NCBI RefSeq assembly: GCF_921293095.1
Contig: NC_060248.1
Span: forward strand, 135,296,972-135,360,971
Direction of reading: 5' to 3'
Length of the DNA stretch: 64,000 nucleotides
DNA from: Ischnura elegans
Taxonomy: Eukaryota; Arthropoda; Insecta; Odonata; Coenagrionidae
Below the pieces are notes generated by a model. The model saw only the letters and a list, made by a program, of their open reading frames with translations, searched no databases and was not told the origin of the DNA. Positions within the stretch are counted from its first letter, which is position 1. The number at the start of each line of letters is the position of its first letter. Below, one piece after another: positions 12,701 through 24,700 of this stretch. A program made the translations under genes and the position numbers.

Positions 12701-15700
12701 CACGAACCCATGTGTTTACGGCTTCTTCAAGCGTTACTCACGCGACATTCATGAGGTTCACACGTCACGCGGGGTCAGCCAAGTGGGGGATGGCCTTTGA
12801 TTTTTGGACCACGCTATGCAAGTTTCTTGGCATTGAGGGATCGAAGCCCTGGAAGAAGTACCTGCCACGATCCAGCAGACGCACTCCGCCGTCTGTTTGT
12901 CAGAGTATCTTCTAAAATTGATCCTCGCCAGAAAGGAAGCGTAAGCTAACCACGCCCCAATTCCCTATTCCCCCTAGTGGAGCTTGTTAAAGCTTAAAAA
13001 GTGTGCTCTAGTGCGTGCTTCGTGCTCTCATGCGTGTAAGGTGAAGGACCTTTTTAAACAATCTATCACTGTGCACTATCTACCTAAATTGCCTTGACGA
13101 TTATGTCATTTTCTTTTACAGGCATTGCTAAAGTGTGTTAAATCTCATTGTTCATAATTATTGCAGTTTGTTGTATTGTTCAAAGGGTATTTTGTGTTTT
13201 GAGGGTTATTTCTTGTTCTCATGTTTTGATTTATTAAAATTGGTATATGTTAAAAAGAAATAGGCCTGGCATCATGTTATTTAAGGGGGGAGATTTGTCA
13301 CCTTATTCGACGATTCCTCCACAACCCCTCGATTTTATTATTTTATGCAAATCAAACGGCGCTGGTCGCTTGAAATCCAAGTCCCCTTGATCTGGATCGG
13401 AGGAAAGGAGTGGTGGACGAAGGCTGTGACTCCTCCGACCCAGGAAAAATAATTACGTGTGTGTCGCCCAGCTGGCTAACCTCACTCGTTCAAATATCCT
13501 TGGAGCGAACGGAGGGGGAGTTGGGCAAAAGCTTACTCGGGAATTGGGACCGGCACACTAAGGACGTCTACAAACGAGATGAATCTCACCGTTAAGGGCA
13601 TGGTGCCCATTTGTCCCGGCGATGCACCGTCTACCATGTGCAATACTGACAACTGAGTCCGCTTTCAAATGAAATGCGTTTTTGTCCGCAGCCAACCGCG
13701 TGAAATTCAAGCGGCTTTCAGACAAGATGACCCGAGACGACTCTCTGCAATGCCGTGTGCCGTGGCGTGACTGGTGGCCGGCAGAAAATCGTTTTGTCTG
13801 AAAGTGGTCTTATGATTGAATCATGTGCATATACAGTAATTCTTCGACATGTGAGTAAGATGCGTCCCAAGAGTCCATTTGTAAGTTGTTAAAAGCCTAT
13901 GCAATAGGGTGGGCCGAAAAAAGGTTTATTTTCCTGATCAAATTTGCCCTACGCAGGAAAGTTGCGAAATGATATAAGGATCTCGCACACAAAATTTTTT
14001 TCAAATCGAATAATATTAACCACTGCCGCCCGAGCTCTAAAGTTTAAAATTTTGCGAACAATCAGGCTGATTTCAGAATCAAACGGCTATAAAGACGAAT
14101 TTTATGAAAATATGGGATAATGGATAATATCAAAGAGTGGATACACGTTTATAGTTTATTAAAATGAAATTTGAAGTTTTTTTGACAAAATCTATGGTTA
14201 AAGAAATGTCTATGAATTAACAACAAAATTGGAGTATAGACTACCCGCACAACACAACTCATTTTTGCCTACATTTCTAAAACTCCATTTTGGGGGCTAA
14301 ATTGCAGGTAAAATAATATTTATTTCGATTGAATTTCATTTCTTATCAAATAAGTCATCATTTGGTAGTAAATAATCCCACAAAAAGTAATAATAAGGTA
14401 AATTATTTGAAATTAACATCAATCATAATGACGAATAACGTACCTGTGGAGCTATTTTCAACAAGAAATTCAGCTAAGGCTGAGAAAAAACAGAACCTGA
14501 ACACCAAGCATTTCACTAAGTAGCTCTCTGCTGGTTACGTAAAGAAACTACCCAGAACTCACCACGAGGAAGAGGCTACCATGGAGTTCCACCCGTGTCC
14601 CCCCAACCAACCTTCCAAAGGATTATGAGAGGATTTACGCAATGGTTAGAATAAAGGGAAAGCGTACCAGGTGTGGAGTGGAGTGCGTGATATTTGTTGC
14701 TCCCGAAAATTTCATGGGTAATGATTTGCCCACTTATGAAGAGATGATGAAAATGTTTTTGTACTCTCGGTACATTGAAGAAGAAAGTTAAAATATCATT
14801 ATTTCTCTGCCGGGAATCGCGGAGACAGTGGCTTATGCCATTGAAGGCATTTGTCATAGATCGTCTATCCCAGTTGTTGGATATAGGCAAATTGTTAGAG
14901 GAATCACTCAATATCACGGAAATAATCGCAATATTCTTCGATCTGTCAACAAGAATGCTTTCATTGATCTGAAGCAAGACTTTCTTCGTCACGCACGTCA
15001 GCTTTTTGATGTTGCGGCATGTAAATTGCTTTAGTGAGACTGATTCTGTTTGTGATATTCTTTCGAAAATGCCTTGTTTAGAATGGGAATTCCCTAAGGA
15101 CAGAGGAGTGGCAGGATAATGAAGATAGGCGCCATCGATGTGCAGGAGACCAAAAATAGGAAAACGAGGCTTTGCAGGTTGGAAGGAAAAAAGGAACACC
15201 CGAATGTTCCACCCTATTTTGTCATAACACTACTGTTCGGAAGACTCAGGTGATGAAATGACATTGAATGGAGAGTTATGTAATGCAAGTGAAGGAGAGG
15301 ATTTCATGGAAAAAGTTTAATGTAAGTAATTTGAAATTGCTAAGATTTGCATCATCCTGTGAATAATTTTGCATATCAAACCATACCTCTGCAGCACTTG
15401 CATCTGCGCACCTAATAGATATCGGGTTGGTTACTCAAGGAGTCGATGTACTTTTTGTTGACAAGAACAAAGTTAGAAGGGAAGGAGAAAGATTGCGCAC
15501 GTCTCTTCGGAGGAATGTTGGAACTGTTTAACTACAAGCGCTTTACTTCGACGAGAGGAAAGACTCTGCTTTCGTTTATAGTCAATCAAAGTGAAAAACA
15601 ATAGGTGAGGAGCATGTAACTCTCGTTCAAGAGCCCGGTTCACGCTACTTATGGCATGTCACCCCATGTGTCAGCAAAGCTATTGGCCTCTTAAGATTCC

Positions 15701-18700
15701 ATAATGAATTTTCTAGGGGAGGAAATGATCATTATCGATGGACACCAAGCAATTGTGTGCGATGGAACTGAGGTTAACACCGGAAGCCATGCCAGAGTAA
15801 TCAGGAGAATGGAAATGGCCCTAAGAAGACCTTTGCATTGGTTTGTTTGCCTGCTTCATTGCAATGAACTATCGTTCAGCACCGTCAAAAGAACTGATGA
15901 CCCTGGCAAAATTTGTTATCAAAGTTTACGCTCCAATGCGGTTTACATTAAAATTCAGACAATTTTGAACAGAAGGCCCGAAGAATATTATGAACATGAT
16001 TCTTCTTATGAAATATATAGATAGAGACATCAAATTACGCCGCTACCCTATGATTCAGGGAAATGTAATTTTGCTCACACAGAGAATATTCTGCTTGCAA
16101 TGTTAGCCAATAAACGCAGACAAATTCGTGCAATGGCCATCACAAATACATTGAAATCGAGAGAAACTCAGCAGGAGGAATTGAGGAAATTCGAATTTTC
16201 CAAAGCTAACCTTCCATGGGTGAAGAGTTCTCGGGATCGCCACCGGGTCAGGAACTCCATATCTGCCGACGTTTCGATGTCCGACTCGGTCATCGAAATG
16301 TCGGCAGATATGGAGTTCCTGACCCGGTGGCGATCCCAAGAACTCTTCACTCAGTCCATTCGCCGGGAAAGCACAAAATCTTTCTAAACTTCAATGTTCA
16401 AAATTATATTGACTTGGTTGACTGGGAACCAATTGAGGTAAATCAACAACCAATAGTAGCTGGGATGACAAACAAAAACTTGGAAGACCTTGTTACGGAA
16501 AGATCTGTATTAGAAGTACCTTTTCCCTGCCATACACAAGCAGTTGAAAGGATGGTACAAATGGTAATGTTAGCATCAAAATCCGTGTGCAGTATAGAAT
16601 GCAGGCATGGATGGGCATTATCATGCATGAGAGATGGAGAAATTCAGCCGAAATTTGAAAAAAATCACAAAATAATTTTGTCAGAGTAATTGATGTCCTT
16701 TCACAATCGTGTCCTTCGAAAGGTTGGCTGGGGGGGACATGGGTGGAACTCCAATCAGGCTGATTCTGAAATCAGCCTGATTGTTCGCAAAATTTTAAAC
16801 TTTAGAGCTCGGGCGGCAGTGGTTAATATTATTTGATTTGAAAAAAATTTTGTGTGCGAGATCCTTATATCATTTCGCAACTTTCCTGCGTAGGGCAAAT
16901 TTTATCAGGAAAATAAACCTTTTTTCGGCCCACCCTACTATGCAAGGCACCGAAAGATGTGGTTATCCTGCAGAATGCAACACTGCATTACAATTTTGCG
17001 TTAACTCACGGCCGCTAAGTTTATCGATGGTGTCGCTCTACTGGCTTGTTGAACAGTTTATTATTGAGATTATAACAATTGTGACAGTAAATGATGTGAA
17101 CAAGTTGTCAATTAAAGTAACAGTTTAAGCTACATCGTAGAATACAATATACATATTCTGAACTGACTGACAAGTTACAACAAATTAACGGATGATGCCA
17201 TCAGATGTTGGGGGAGTTTCACTGTTGATCCTGATGCTATGCAGTACATATGTAAACTGTGTATCCAAGCATCTTCCGCGTAGCCCTTCAAAATCAATAT
17301 CGACCACTACTGTTTTCAGTGAACGCCTGTTCATGGCAATAATTCTGCCAAAAAAAATAATAGATAAGACCCAGATAGGGTAAAATGTTGAATTTTTTAA
17401 AATCAAAACCTGGAGAAAGAACCAGTGGCTCTCTGATGTAATGTGACATATTGGTCGATCATACATTCTTTAACAACGTGTTGTTTAACTTTATTACTTG
17501 GCAAATAAAATTGTGGAGATTATCTTAAGTTTCTTTTTTTTTACAGAGCTTTCCTGCTAATTTACACCTTCAATGAAGTTATTTTCATTCACTTCTTCCG
17601 GTCGTTCATTTAAATTTGCCATTAATTAAGATAGTAAGAGTTCATTCTTGGAACCGAGGATCGAGAACCGAGAACCAATGGGCGAGAACTGGACTGGTAC
17701 CAAGGACTGAAAAAGTTTAAGAACCGACTCATCCATAACATTAACATTTACTGAACTTTACTCACTGAACGACCAATGTAAGAAATAATGCAGAACTACT
17801 AGGGGTAGTTGGAATATCAGAAAACTCGTGATTGAGTAGTACATAATACGTATGATTTTTACAAATGAATTTATCAAAAAAATCTGATTATTTGCAATTT
17901 GCTGGCAAGGGATGATAAATGCCATAATACCCGAGAAATTTGCAAAATGAAGAAAAGCACTGATATCAGTGAAAGTTTTTAGGGTGTCCAGCCAATCAAT
18001 GAAGAAATTTTTATCCATAATTGCAGCTTTTCCAGGGAAAGTTTGCTAATTTCCATGTTAATATTACGTGATTACTGCGATGGATAAGAATTTTCAACCA
18101 CCCAATATTACTTCAATACTTTTAAATAATATTATATTTATGTATTTACAAGGACAAGGAATAGGTTAGTTAACAAATTTTGTAAGTAAAATTTAAATTT
18201 ATTCAAAGCAAACCAAGAAGCTGCTTCGACCTCCTCCTAATTAATTTTCACTTGCCGTCACTTGCAATTCTATCCTTTGTGTTTTCGAATCTTACAATAG
18301 AGCCAAGACATTTGATTCTCTTGTCTCGTCTGACATTCCATGTTTCAATGCGGTAGTAAATATTCTCCCCAGCTACTGCACTTAAAATCTCGACAAACAA
18401 ATTTGAGGCCGGAGAAAAATGGGTGATGAAATGGCCAAATTTTATGTGAAATGCAATTGAAATTCCAGGTGGGAACAAAGATTCATGAATAGGGACATGC
18501 AAAAGGTGGGGTTATTTTATAGCCAAAAGTGGTGTTATTTTTCTACAAAAGCGATGTTATTCTGCCCTGAAATCGGTGTTATTTTAACGGCAAAGTAATT
18601 TATGTTGATTGAGGGCAGTGGCCCACCCATTGCCTTAAATTTAGGATATTATTGATTGGGAATAATTAAAGCAATAATATACATGGAGTATTGACTGAAT

Positions 18701-21700
18701 TAACCTATTTTACATATTTATCCTTCGCGTATACATATATCTAGCTTACTTAGAGAGAAATTACTTTTAAATGTCTGTAATTTCAAATGAAATATTGCTA
18801 TTGTGATCAAGTTGTCATCTTTTACATTTGTTCTCTTATCTGTTAACACAGCGTTATAGCAGGAAAGAAATCTTTCTCAGTCCATGTTTGCAGAAGTGAT
18901 CCAAATTGCTTAAAGGCAATTAGATGCAAAGGATGTCTCAGACATTTGAGCTCCTGGATTGCTTTAATTACATCCACTGAACCCCGGGAATTTTGCTTTT
19001 GTAGTAATTTCTGTAATCCTCCCAACCCCAACATCAACTTCTCTGTCTCCATTGATTCCAGGCCATGAATTTTTTGTTTTTAAGTCAGGGTTCATGTCTG
19101 TAGACGGAACTTCTTGGGGATCAAAAACTGAGATCTTTTCAAATATGTACCTATTTTTCTGCTTAGGTCTTCTACCATAAGAGAACTAAGTTTGGTTGAC
19201 GCTTTTTCAGCCATCTGCATAGGTATTGACTTTACAGCAGCTGCTTTAGAGGTTTTCATGTTTTGCAGATTTAATAAGTGGTTTTATCTAAAAAAGTACT
19301 CTTATGAATTTTCTCGAGGCTCATTTTTAACTTCTTTAACTCTTTCAAAATGGTGGAGTTCTCTCCTTAACATGAATGCGGGACTGCGCTCCATGAGACT
19401 CCTTGGTCCCCTCTGTATGGAGCATTTATGTTGGACATCTGTTAAGAAAGGTCTTGCAGATAATCAAACACTCTCAACACCAACCTTTTCTGATCCTTCC
19501 TAGTGGGCATTTTGCATTATCTTGGACTCTGAGGGTAGTTGGTCTCCCTCCTTTCGTGGTTTACCACCCTACCAGCATCATTGGTTCGCTGTCAACTCAT
19601 GCTTTGTTTATGTGAATTAGCTATATGGATGATTGTTGCTTGCACGTAAATTGCAGACTTCCAATTGAATTCCTCGATTTATTCTGAGAATTTTAAAATT
19701 TTGAATGAAGCTCTACCGTCAGCATTAACGAATTTAATGCCTTAACAATTTCCATGTTGATTTTATAGTGAAATCGAGATATAAGTTAATATTTATGGTA
19801 GAATTTCATTTAAAAATTGTAAACTCTGCCAAAAGACAAAGAATTCAATTCTTCGTTTATATTTTTTTAAGAAAGAACCATATATTTATTTTGCAAACTA
19901 ACTGAATGAACAATTGTATTATTGCGGTCCCTTGCCAAAAAGAGGGGTAATAAGAGACGAGGGTCTAGGTTCATGCTTCCGGATTTCGGCAGTTACAGAT
20001 TTTGCCAGTCCATGGTGTTGGCCTGTGTTGGGTCCCGAAACTAAGACTTTGCGAACCCACGAATGTCATAAAAGGAGGAGAGCAAGAAAATGTATTTTCG
20101 GCATTAGGCCTGCGTAGGAAAATCTCAGGCAAAAATTTTCGCCTTTCGTCTCCCGGGTCAAGAAACGTCCTGCCACATATTTTCGTCATTAGCAGCGAAA
20201 GGGTTATCTCTTTATAGAATGTGAGTATTTGGATAGTTTGAACCCTCCAGTAATTTTATTAAGTCAACCATCTGATTCCCATGGCATTTTGGCTACTTTG
20301 TGGACATCGTGAATGCGGTTTAGACATCCTCCGGACAAACAAGTCGCCTTATTTCCTCGAGTGTGTTTCTTTGTGGAAATCATGAATTTTCTCCAATTCA
20401 TGGGCGATTTTCACCAACTCAGACGCAAATTTCATAATTTTTTTCCTTCTGCTCTACATGAAATTGTTTTTCGAGGCGTATATTTAAGCCGTAATTTTTT
20501 CACGGCATTGGCCGCTCACCGACGCGACTAATTTCCGCGGCCGCCGGCCGCCGTTCCCGCCACAGCGCCGTGAAATCCAGAGAGTCGTCTTGTCGGAAAG
20601 TGGCCTGAATTTTACGGCGCTGTGCCGGGAACGGCGGCCGGCGATAAGTCGTTTTGGCTTAAAGCTGCTACAATGTAGCTCCGTGAGTATTTCACGGAAT
20701 AGACGGCGCACAGCCACTTTTTGCCGCTTTCAGGCTTTTGCTTTGCTCCGGCCGTCGTCAACGGCACGGCACTGTGCTTTCAAATAACCATTGGTCTCAA
20801 TGCATGTCTTCAAGCGAGTCGAATCGCGCAGTTGACGGCACGGCGTTGTTGACGGTCAGCAAGGCAAGGTTCAATCCGGCCCGGCGGTGCGCCGTTATGG
20901 CGTGAAATACACATCGTGCTATCTTGAGGCTGCTTTCAAACGCGACGACTTTTCGCCGGCCGCCGTTCACGGCACGGTTCCGTGAAATTCAGGCCACTTT
21001 CAAACGAGACATCTCACGGCGCTGAGCCGTGAACGGCGGCCCATGGAAATTCGTCGCGTCGAAAAGCGGCCAATGCAGGGAAAATATTACGGCTTAAATG
21101 TACGCCTCGAAAAACAATTTCGTGGGAGGAGCATGAGCAGAAGAAAAAAATTGTGAAAATCGCGTCTGAGTTAGTGAAAATCGCCCATGAATTGGAGAAA
21201 ATCGCAATTAATACGAAATTCGCGTATTCGCGGGAAAACGCCGGAAATCGCGTATTTCGCGGGAAAATCCCGGAATTCGCGTTAAAATTCGCGTTATCGC
21301 ATTTGCGACTTTTGCATGTCCCTATTCATGAATAATAATGCAGGCATAATTGCAGGGACTGAAAATGCACACACAATGGCCGATTGGCTGGACAGCTTTT
21401 TTTTTGTTGGGAAAACTTACTGAGGGGAAAATTGGATGAACTATCAGCAACTGAATTGAGGGAAACAGCATATGGTGGCACACTTTGGTTCAGGTACAAC
21501 AAGGCATTGGCAGCCAAGACTAGTGTCCCACCAATGGGACGACGTATAGGCACTGCCTGGAGGCAGTCAAAAGGCAGCCCGGAAACAGACCAAATGATGG
21601 GGTGGACTCTTTGCTGAATGTTCAACGATATGGCCACCAGGGAGCAGGTGTCTCTCCGCACAGCTATCCGCCTGAAGAGACAAATCAATTCCTTAGAGAA

Positions 21701-24700
21701 TTAGCATGAAAATAATGAATAGATGTATGCTCATGCTCTATGCACTTTTGGGTACTGCACCCACATCAATTGACTTCAGATGACTACAGTTTCACTGACT
21801 GAATGGTTAACAAAACTGTTGCCATCCCTAGGCACACCCATATTTATATATGTGCATAGGTGCAGCACTTAAAAATGAAGAGAACAAAGTCATGCAAATC
21901 TATCCACCCAGATGCATTCTTATTCTAACGATTTTTAGGTTGTAACAAGAAATTTTTATTGTTTTGTTTTTCCAATTCGCATTATTATGCCCCATGTTGT
22001 GGTTAAACATGTAACACGAAAATCTTTTACCTGGAAAGAAACCACCATTTCAATATCTTCTCTTACCTTATATTTTAATTACTTCGCCCCAGCTTGCTCG
22101 TCGGAAAAGAAAATACACGAAACATTGCAGGTATAGAGATACGTTTGCAATTTACTTGACAAAATGAAATAATAAATTTACAGACAATTTTAATAGTCAA
22201 AATCATTCCTTATACCCTAAGGTCATGACCAATTATATATTCTAATTTAGACATAAATTTGGTATTTCCTTCTTTCAAGTATATTGTCTAATTTTCATGC
22301 CGCTGGAATGGCGACTGGTAGATAAGAATGTATACATCTCAACATCTTACACATCAAGTCTTATAGTCCATTTCACTTCTTGAAAATCAATAAACACTTA
22401 AAACATTACACGTTAAAACATCACAACATCATATCTAATAAAATTTTTTTCAAATCAATACAAAGTAACTCCGTAGCATTATACATTTATTTCCTACAGT
22501 CAATTCCTCATTTCCTTCAACGACTCTCATAAATATACAATGTAACTACTCCCTCTACTGTGGTTACGCAATCTTAACACTGTCGCTCCACATGAAATAT
22601 CAGTCTCTCTTCAGTCATGGTTGCGATAACTTCAATGGCGTGTCATGTTATATGGAATGTCATGGTTGATGGAGTGTGTTCGTGAACTCACCCTAATACC
22701 ATTTAATCTTGGACACATGGAATACTCCACGTTCTTCTTCTATTATCGGATGTTGCAGTAGGAACAAAGATCTACCCTGGAAATCCTTGATTCTGTATGG
22801 ACCCTCATAGATCAGTAAGAAAGCCTTATAACTTTTTCTTTCCTTATATGAAACTGGATCCTTACGTATTGCAACCGTCGCCATTTAGCTGGTGACATTA
22901 TGGGTTGAATGGACACTTTGAGAGAGGGAGAGCCTTACCTCATGGTCAAGCAGAGGTTTATTTTTTGTGTATGTGTGGATTGTTCCTGTGTGCGAGCAAA
23001 CGATGTGAGCGTGATTCATTTTCCCCTCCCCCGCCTTCAATTCTTGGTTTCCCGAGTCCCCGTGTTTTGAGACGAACTAAGAAATTCCCCCTCTTTCCCC
23101 CCATGGTGATGTGGCTCGAGAGAGCATCCGTTTATGAACCCTCCCCCTGCCCCCACCCCAGGTACACCCCGACTATCGAGAGTGGCCGCCGGGAGGAGAA
23201 CGAGTTGGGTCACCCTGGGCGTAAGATTGCCACCCTAAAGAAAGAAGTCGGCCTGGTTTTGTTGAAGTGTTGCTGGCGAGTGTGCAGCCAGAGGAGATTT
23301 GTCGGGATGTGGCGTGGGTGGACGGGCTAAATTGAAGTGCGACAGGAGAAAAGAAACTGACCGGTAATTTTCTGTCGCCAAAGGTAAGCCGTCCCGCGCT
23401 ACCCCATCAAGGAGATGCGACAGAAGGCAACAGCCCTCACCAGGAGCTGCAAAAAGCAGAAACTCAGTTTTTCTCTCTCTCAGCTCTCGTTTTTTTTCAA
23501 GTGCACCGATCACCAAGAGGTCACTCATACGTTCCTTTCCCTTTTCGTGCACCCCATCCCCTTTCTCTCCCGAAAAAAAAAAATCCCTTCCCCTTTTCTC
23601 GTCCACTCCCAATCCCTCCCACTCTCCCCTTGACTAGAGGTCACAGTATCAACACTAGGTCTCCCGCTTCAAAATTTTCTATTTTTCCTTTCTTCTCTCA
23701 GTCGCCTATTTTCCCCCTTCTTCGCGATGCATTCACGGATTTTCTTTGTCAAATCTGAATCACTCTCTGCTTCCCAGGCGTCATCGTGTATCTCAATAGA
23801 TTCATTCATACACCTTTCCGCCACAGGTAACCACTTTACCCAACCTTTGTGTGCTTGTTGACAAAAAATTCTCAGAAAAAAATAATTTTGACAAAAAATA
23901 ATTTTGGCGTTTGCATATTCCTGGAATAACTCCTGCGCTGTTCTGGATGTAGCATAATCCGGCTTTATAATCTTATTGACTACCCTTCCATCTATGCACA
24001 AACGAATTGAATTAGCCTCCTTATGCAGGCATAAGAAGGCTAATTCAAACGTAACGTGCTTTTCTCGATAGCCTCGTTGGAGTAACAGCTCTTTCATGGC
24101 TTCCCTTGCCCTTTCCCATAGATTCAGCAGAAAAGTATAACATTTACTATGAAATTCTTCATCTTCTTTTACTTAAATTCTATATGAATACCCTTTTATT
24201 TCCCAGGCGTATTCCTGAATATCTCCTTCCTCTACTTAATTTCTTCCACTAATACTGCCTTCTCTTCTCTTGAAAGCTCTGGGATCTTCTCATTGCTGTC
24301 CTCCATCCCTTCTGTAGAAATCACTTCTCTCTCTCACGTCACATATCCTCTTTCCATCTGCCTTTCTTCTATGTGCATCACTAGCCGCTTTGAAGGTATT
24401 TCCGCCCCTTTGAATGGACATCTCACCGTCTTATCGCCTTGCGTTATAATTACGGCGCGATCTCTGTAGTCAATTTTTTCCTCCCACATATCCAAAGTGT
24501 CTGTACCCAGAATGATTGTTTTTATTAACCCCAGTACTACGGTACAATTTAAATCGACACAAATACCTCCAATTGTCATAGTGGGAAATATTTGTTTTTT
24601 AATCCTACCACTCTTCCATCCAACGGCTCCCATTACTTGAATTCCTCTTACCGGTAACTCCATCACTTCATTAAAATATTCTCGGTTTTCATCATAATAT

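Larger units (their letters stand above)
13905..16937. mobile_element. Young DNA transposon with 177 bp TIRs and 8 bp target duplication
   Basis: The perfect duplication CTATGCAA occurs at 13897-13904 and 16938-16945. The ends both start TAGGGTGGGCCG, and the TIRs 13905-14081 and 16761-16937 agree at 175 of 177 positions by eye. A further inverted pair (14583-14622 and 16712-16752) lies inside. It directly abuts the right TIR but is separated from the left TIR by about 0.5 kb, so the left arm holds an extra block. The 8 bp duplication and TAGGG ends are hAT-like, but the protein inside looks like another family, so the superfamily is left open. Confidence 0.85.

Noticed and set aside
12598-12915. 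105-codon frame in CPSF1 intron 5
   Set aside because: No recognisable motif on this or the opposite strand and no splice context.
14576-15199. 207-codon open frame on the minus strand, one of the longest in the window
   Set aside because: It is antisense to recognisable transposase blocks on the plus strand ([19 protein letters not shown]) and has no family features of its own.
16103-16350. Open frames on both strands across the palindrome
   Set aside because: Palindromes give mirrored frames automatically; the peptides are reciprocal translations of one 60 bp arm.
22905-23330. 141-codon frame
   Set aside because: It is low complexity (Pro, Arg, Cys) inside the insertion that splits the integrase, with no domain.
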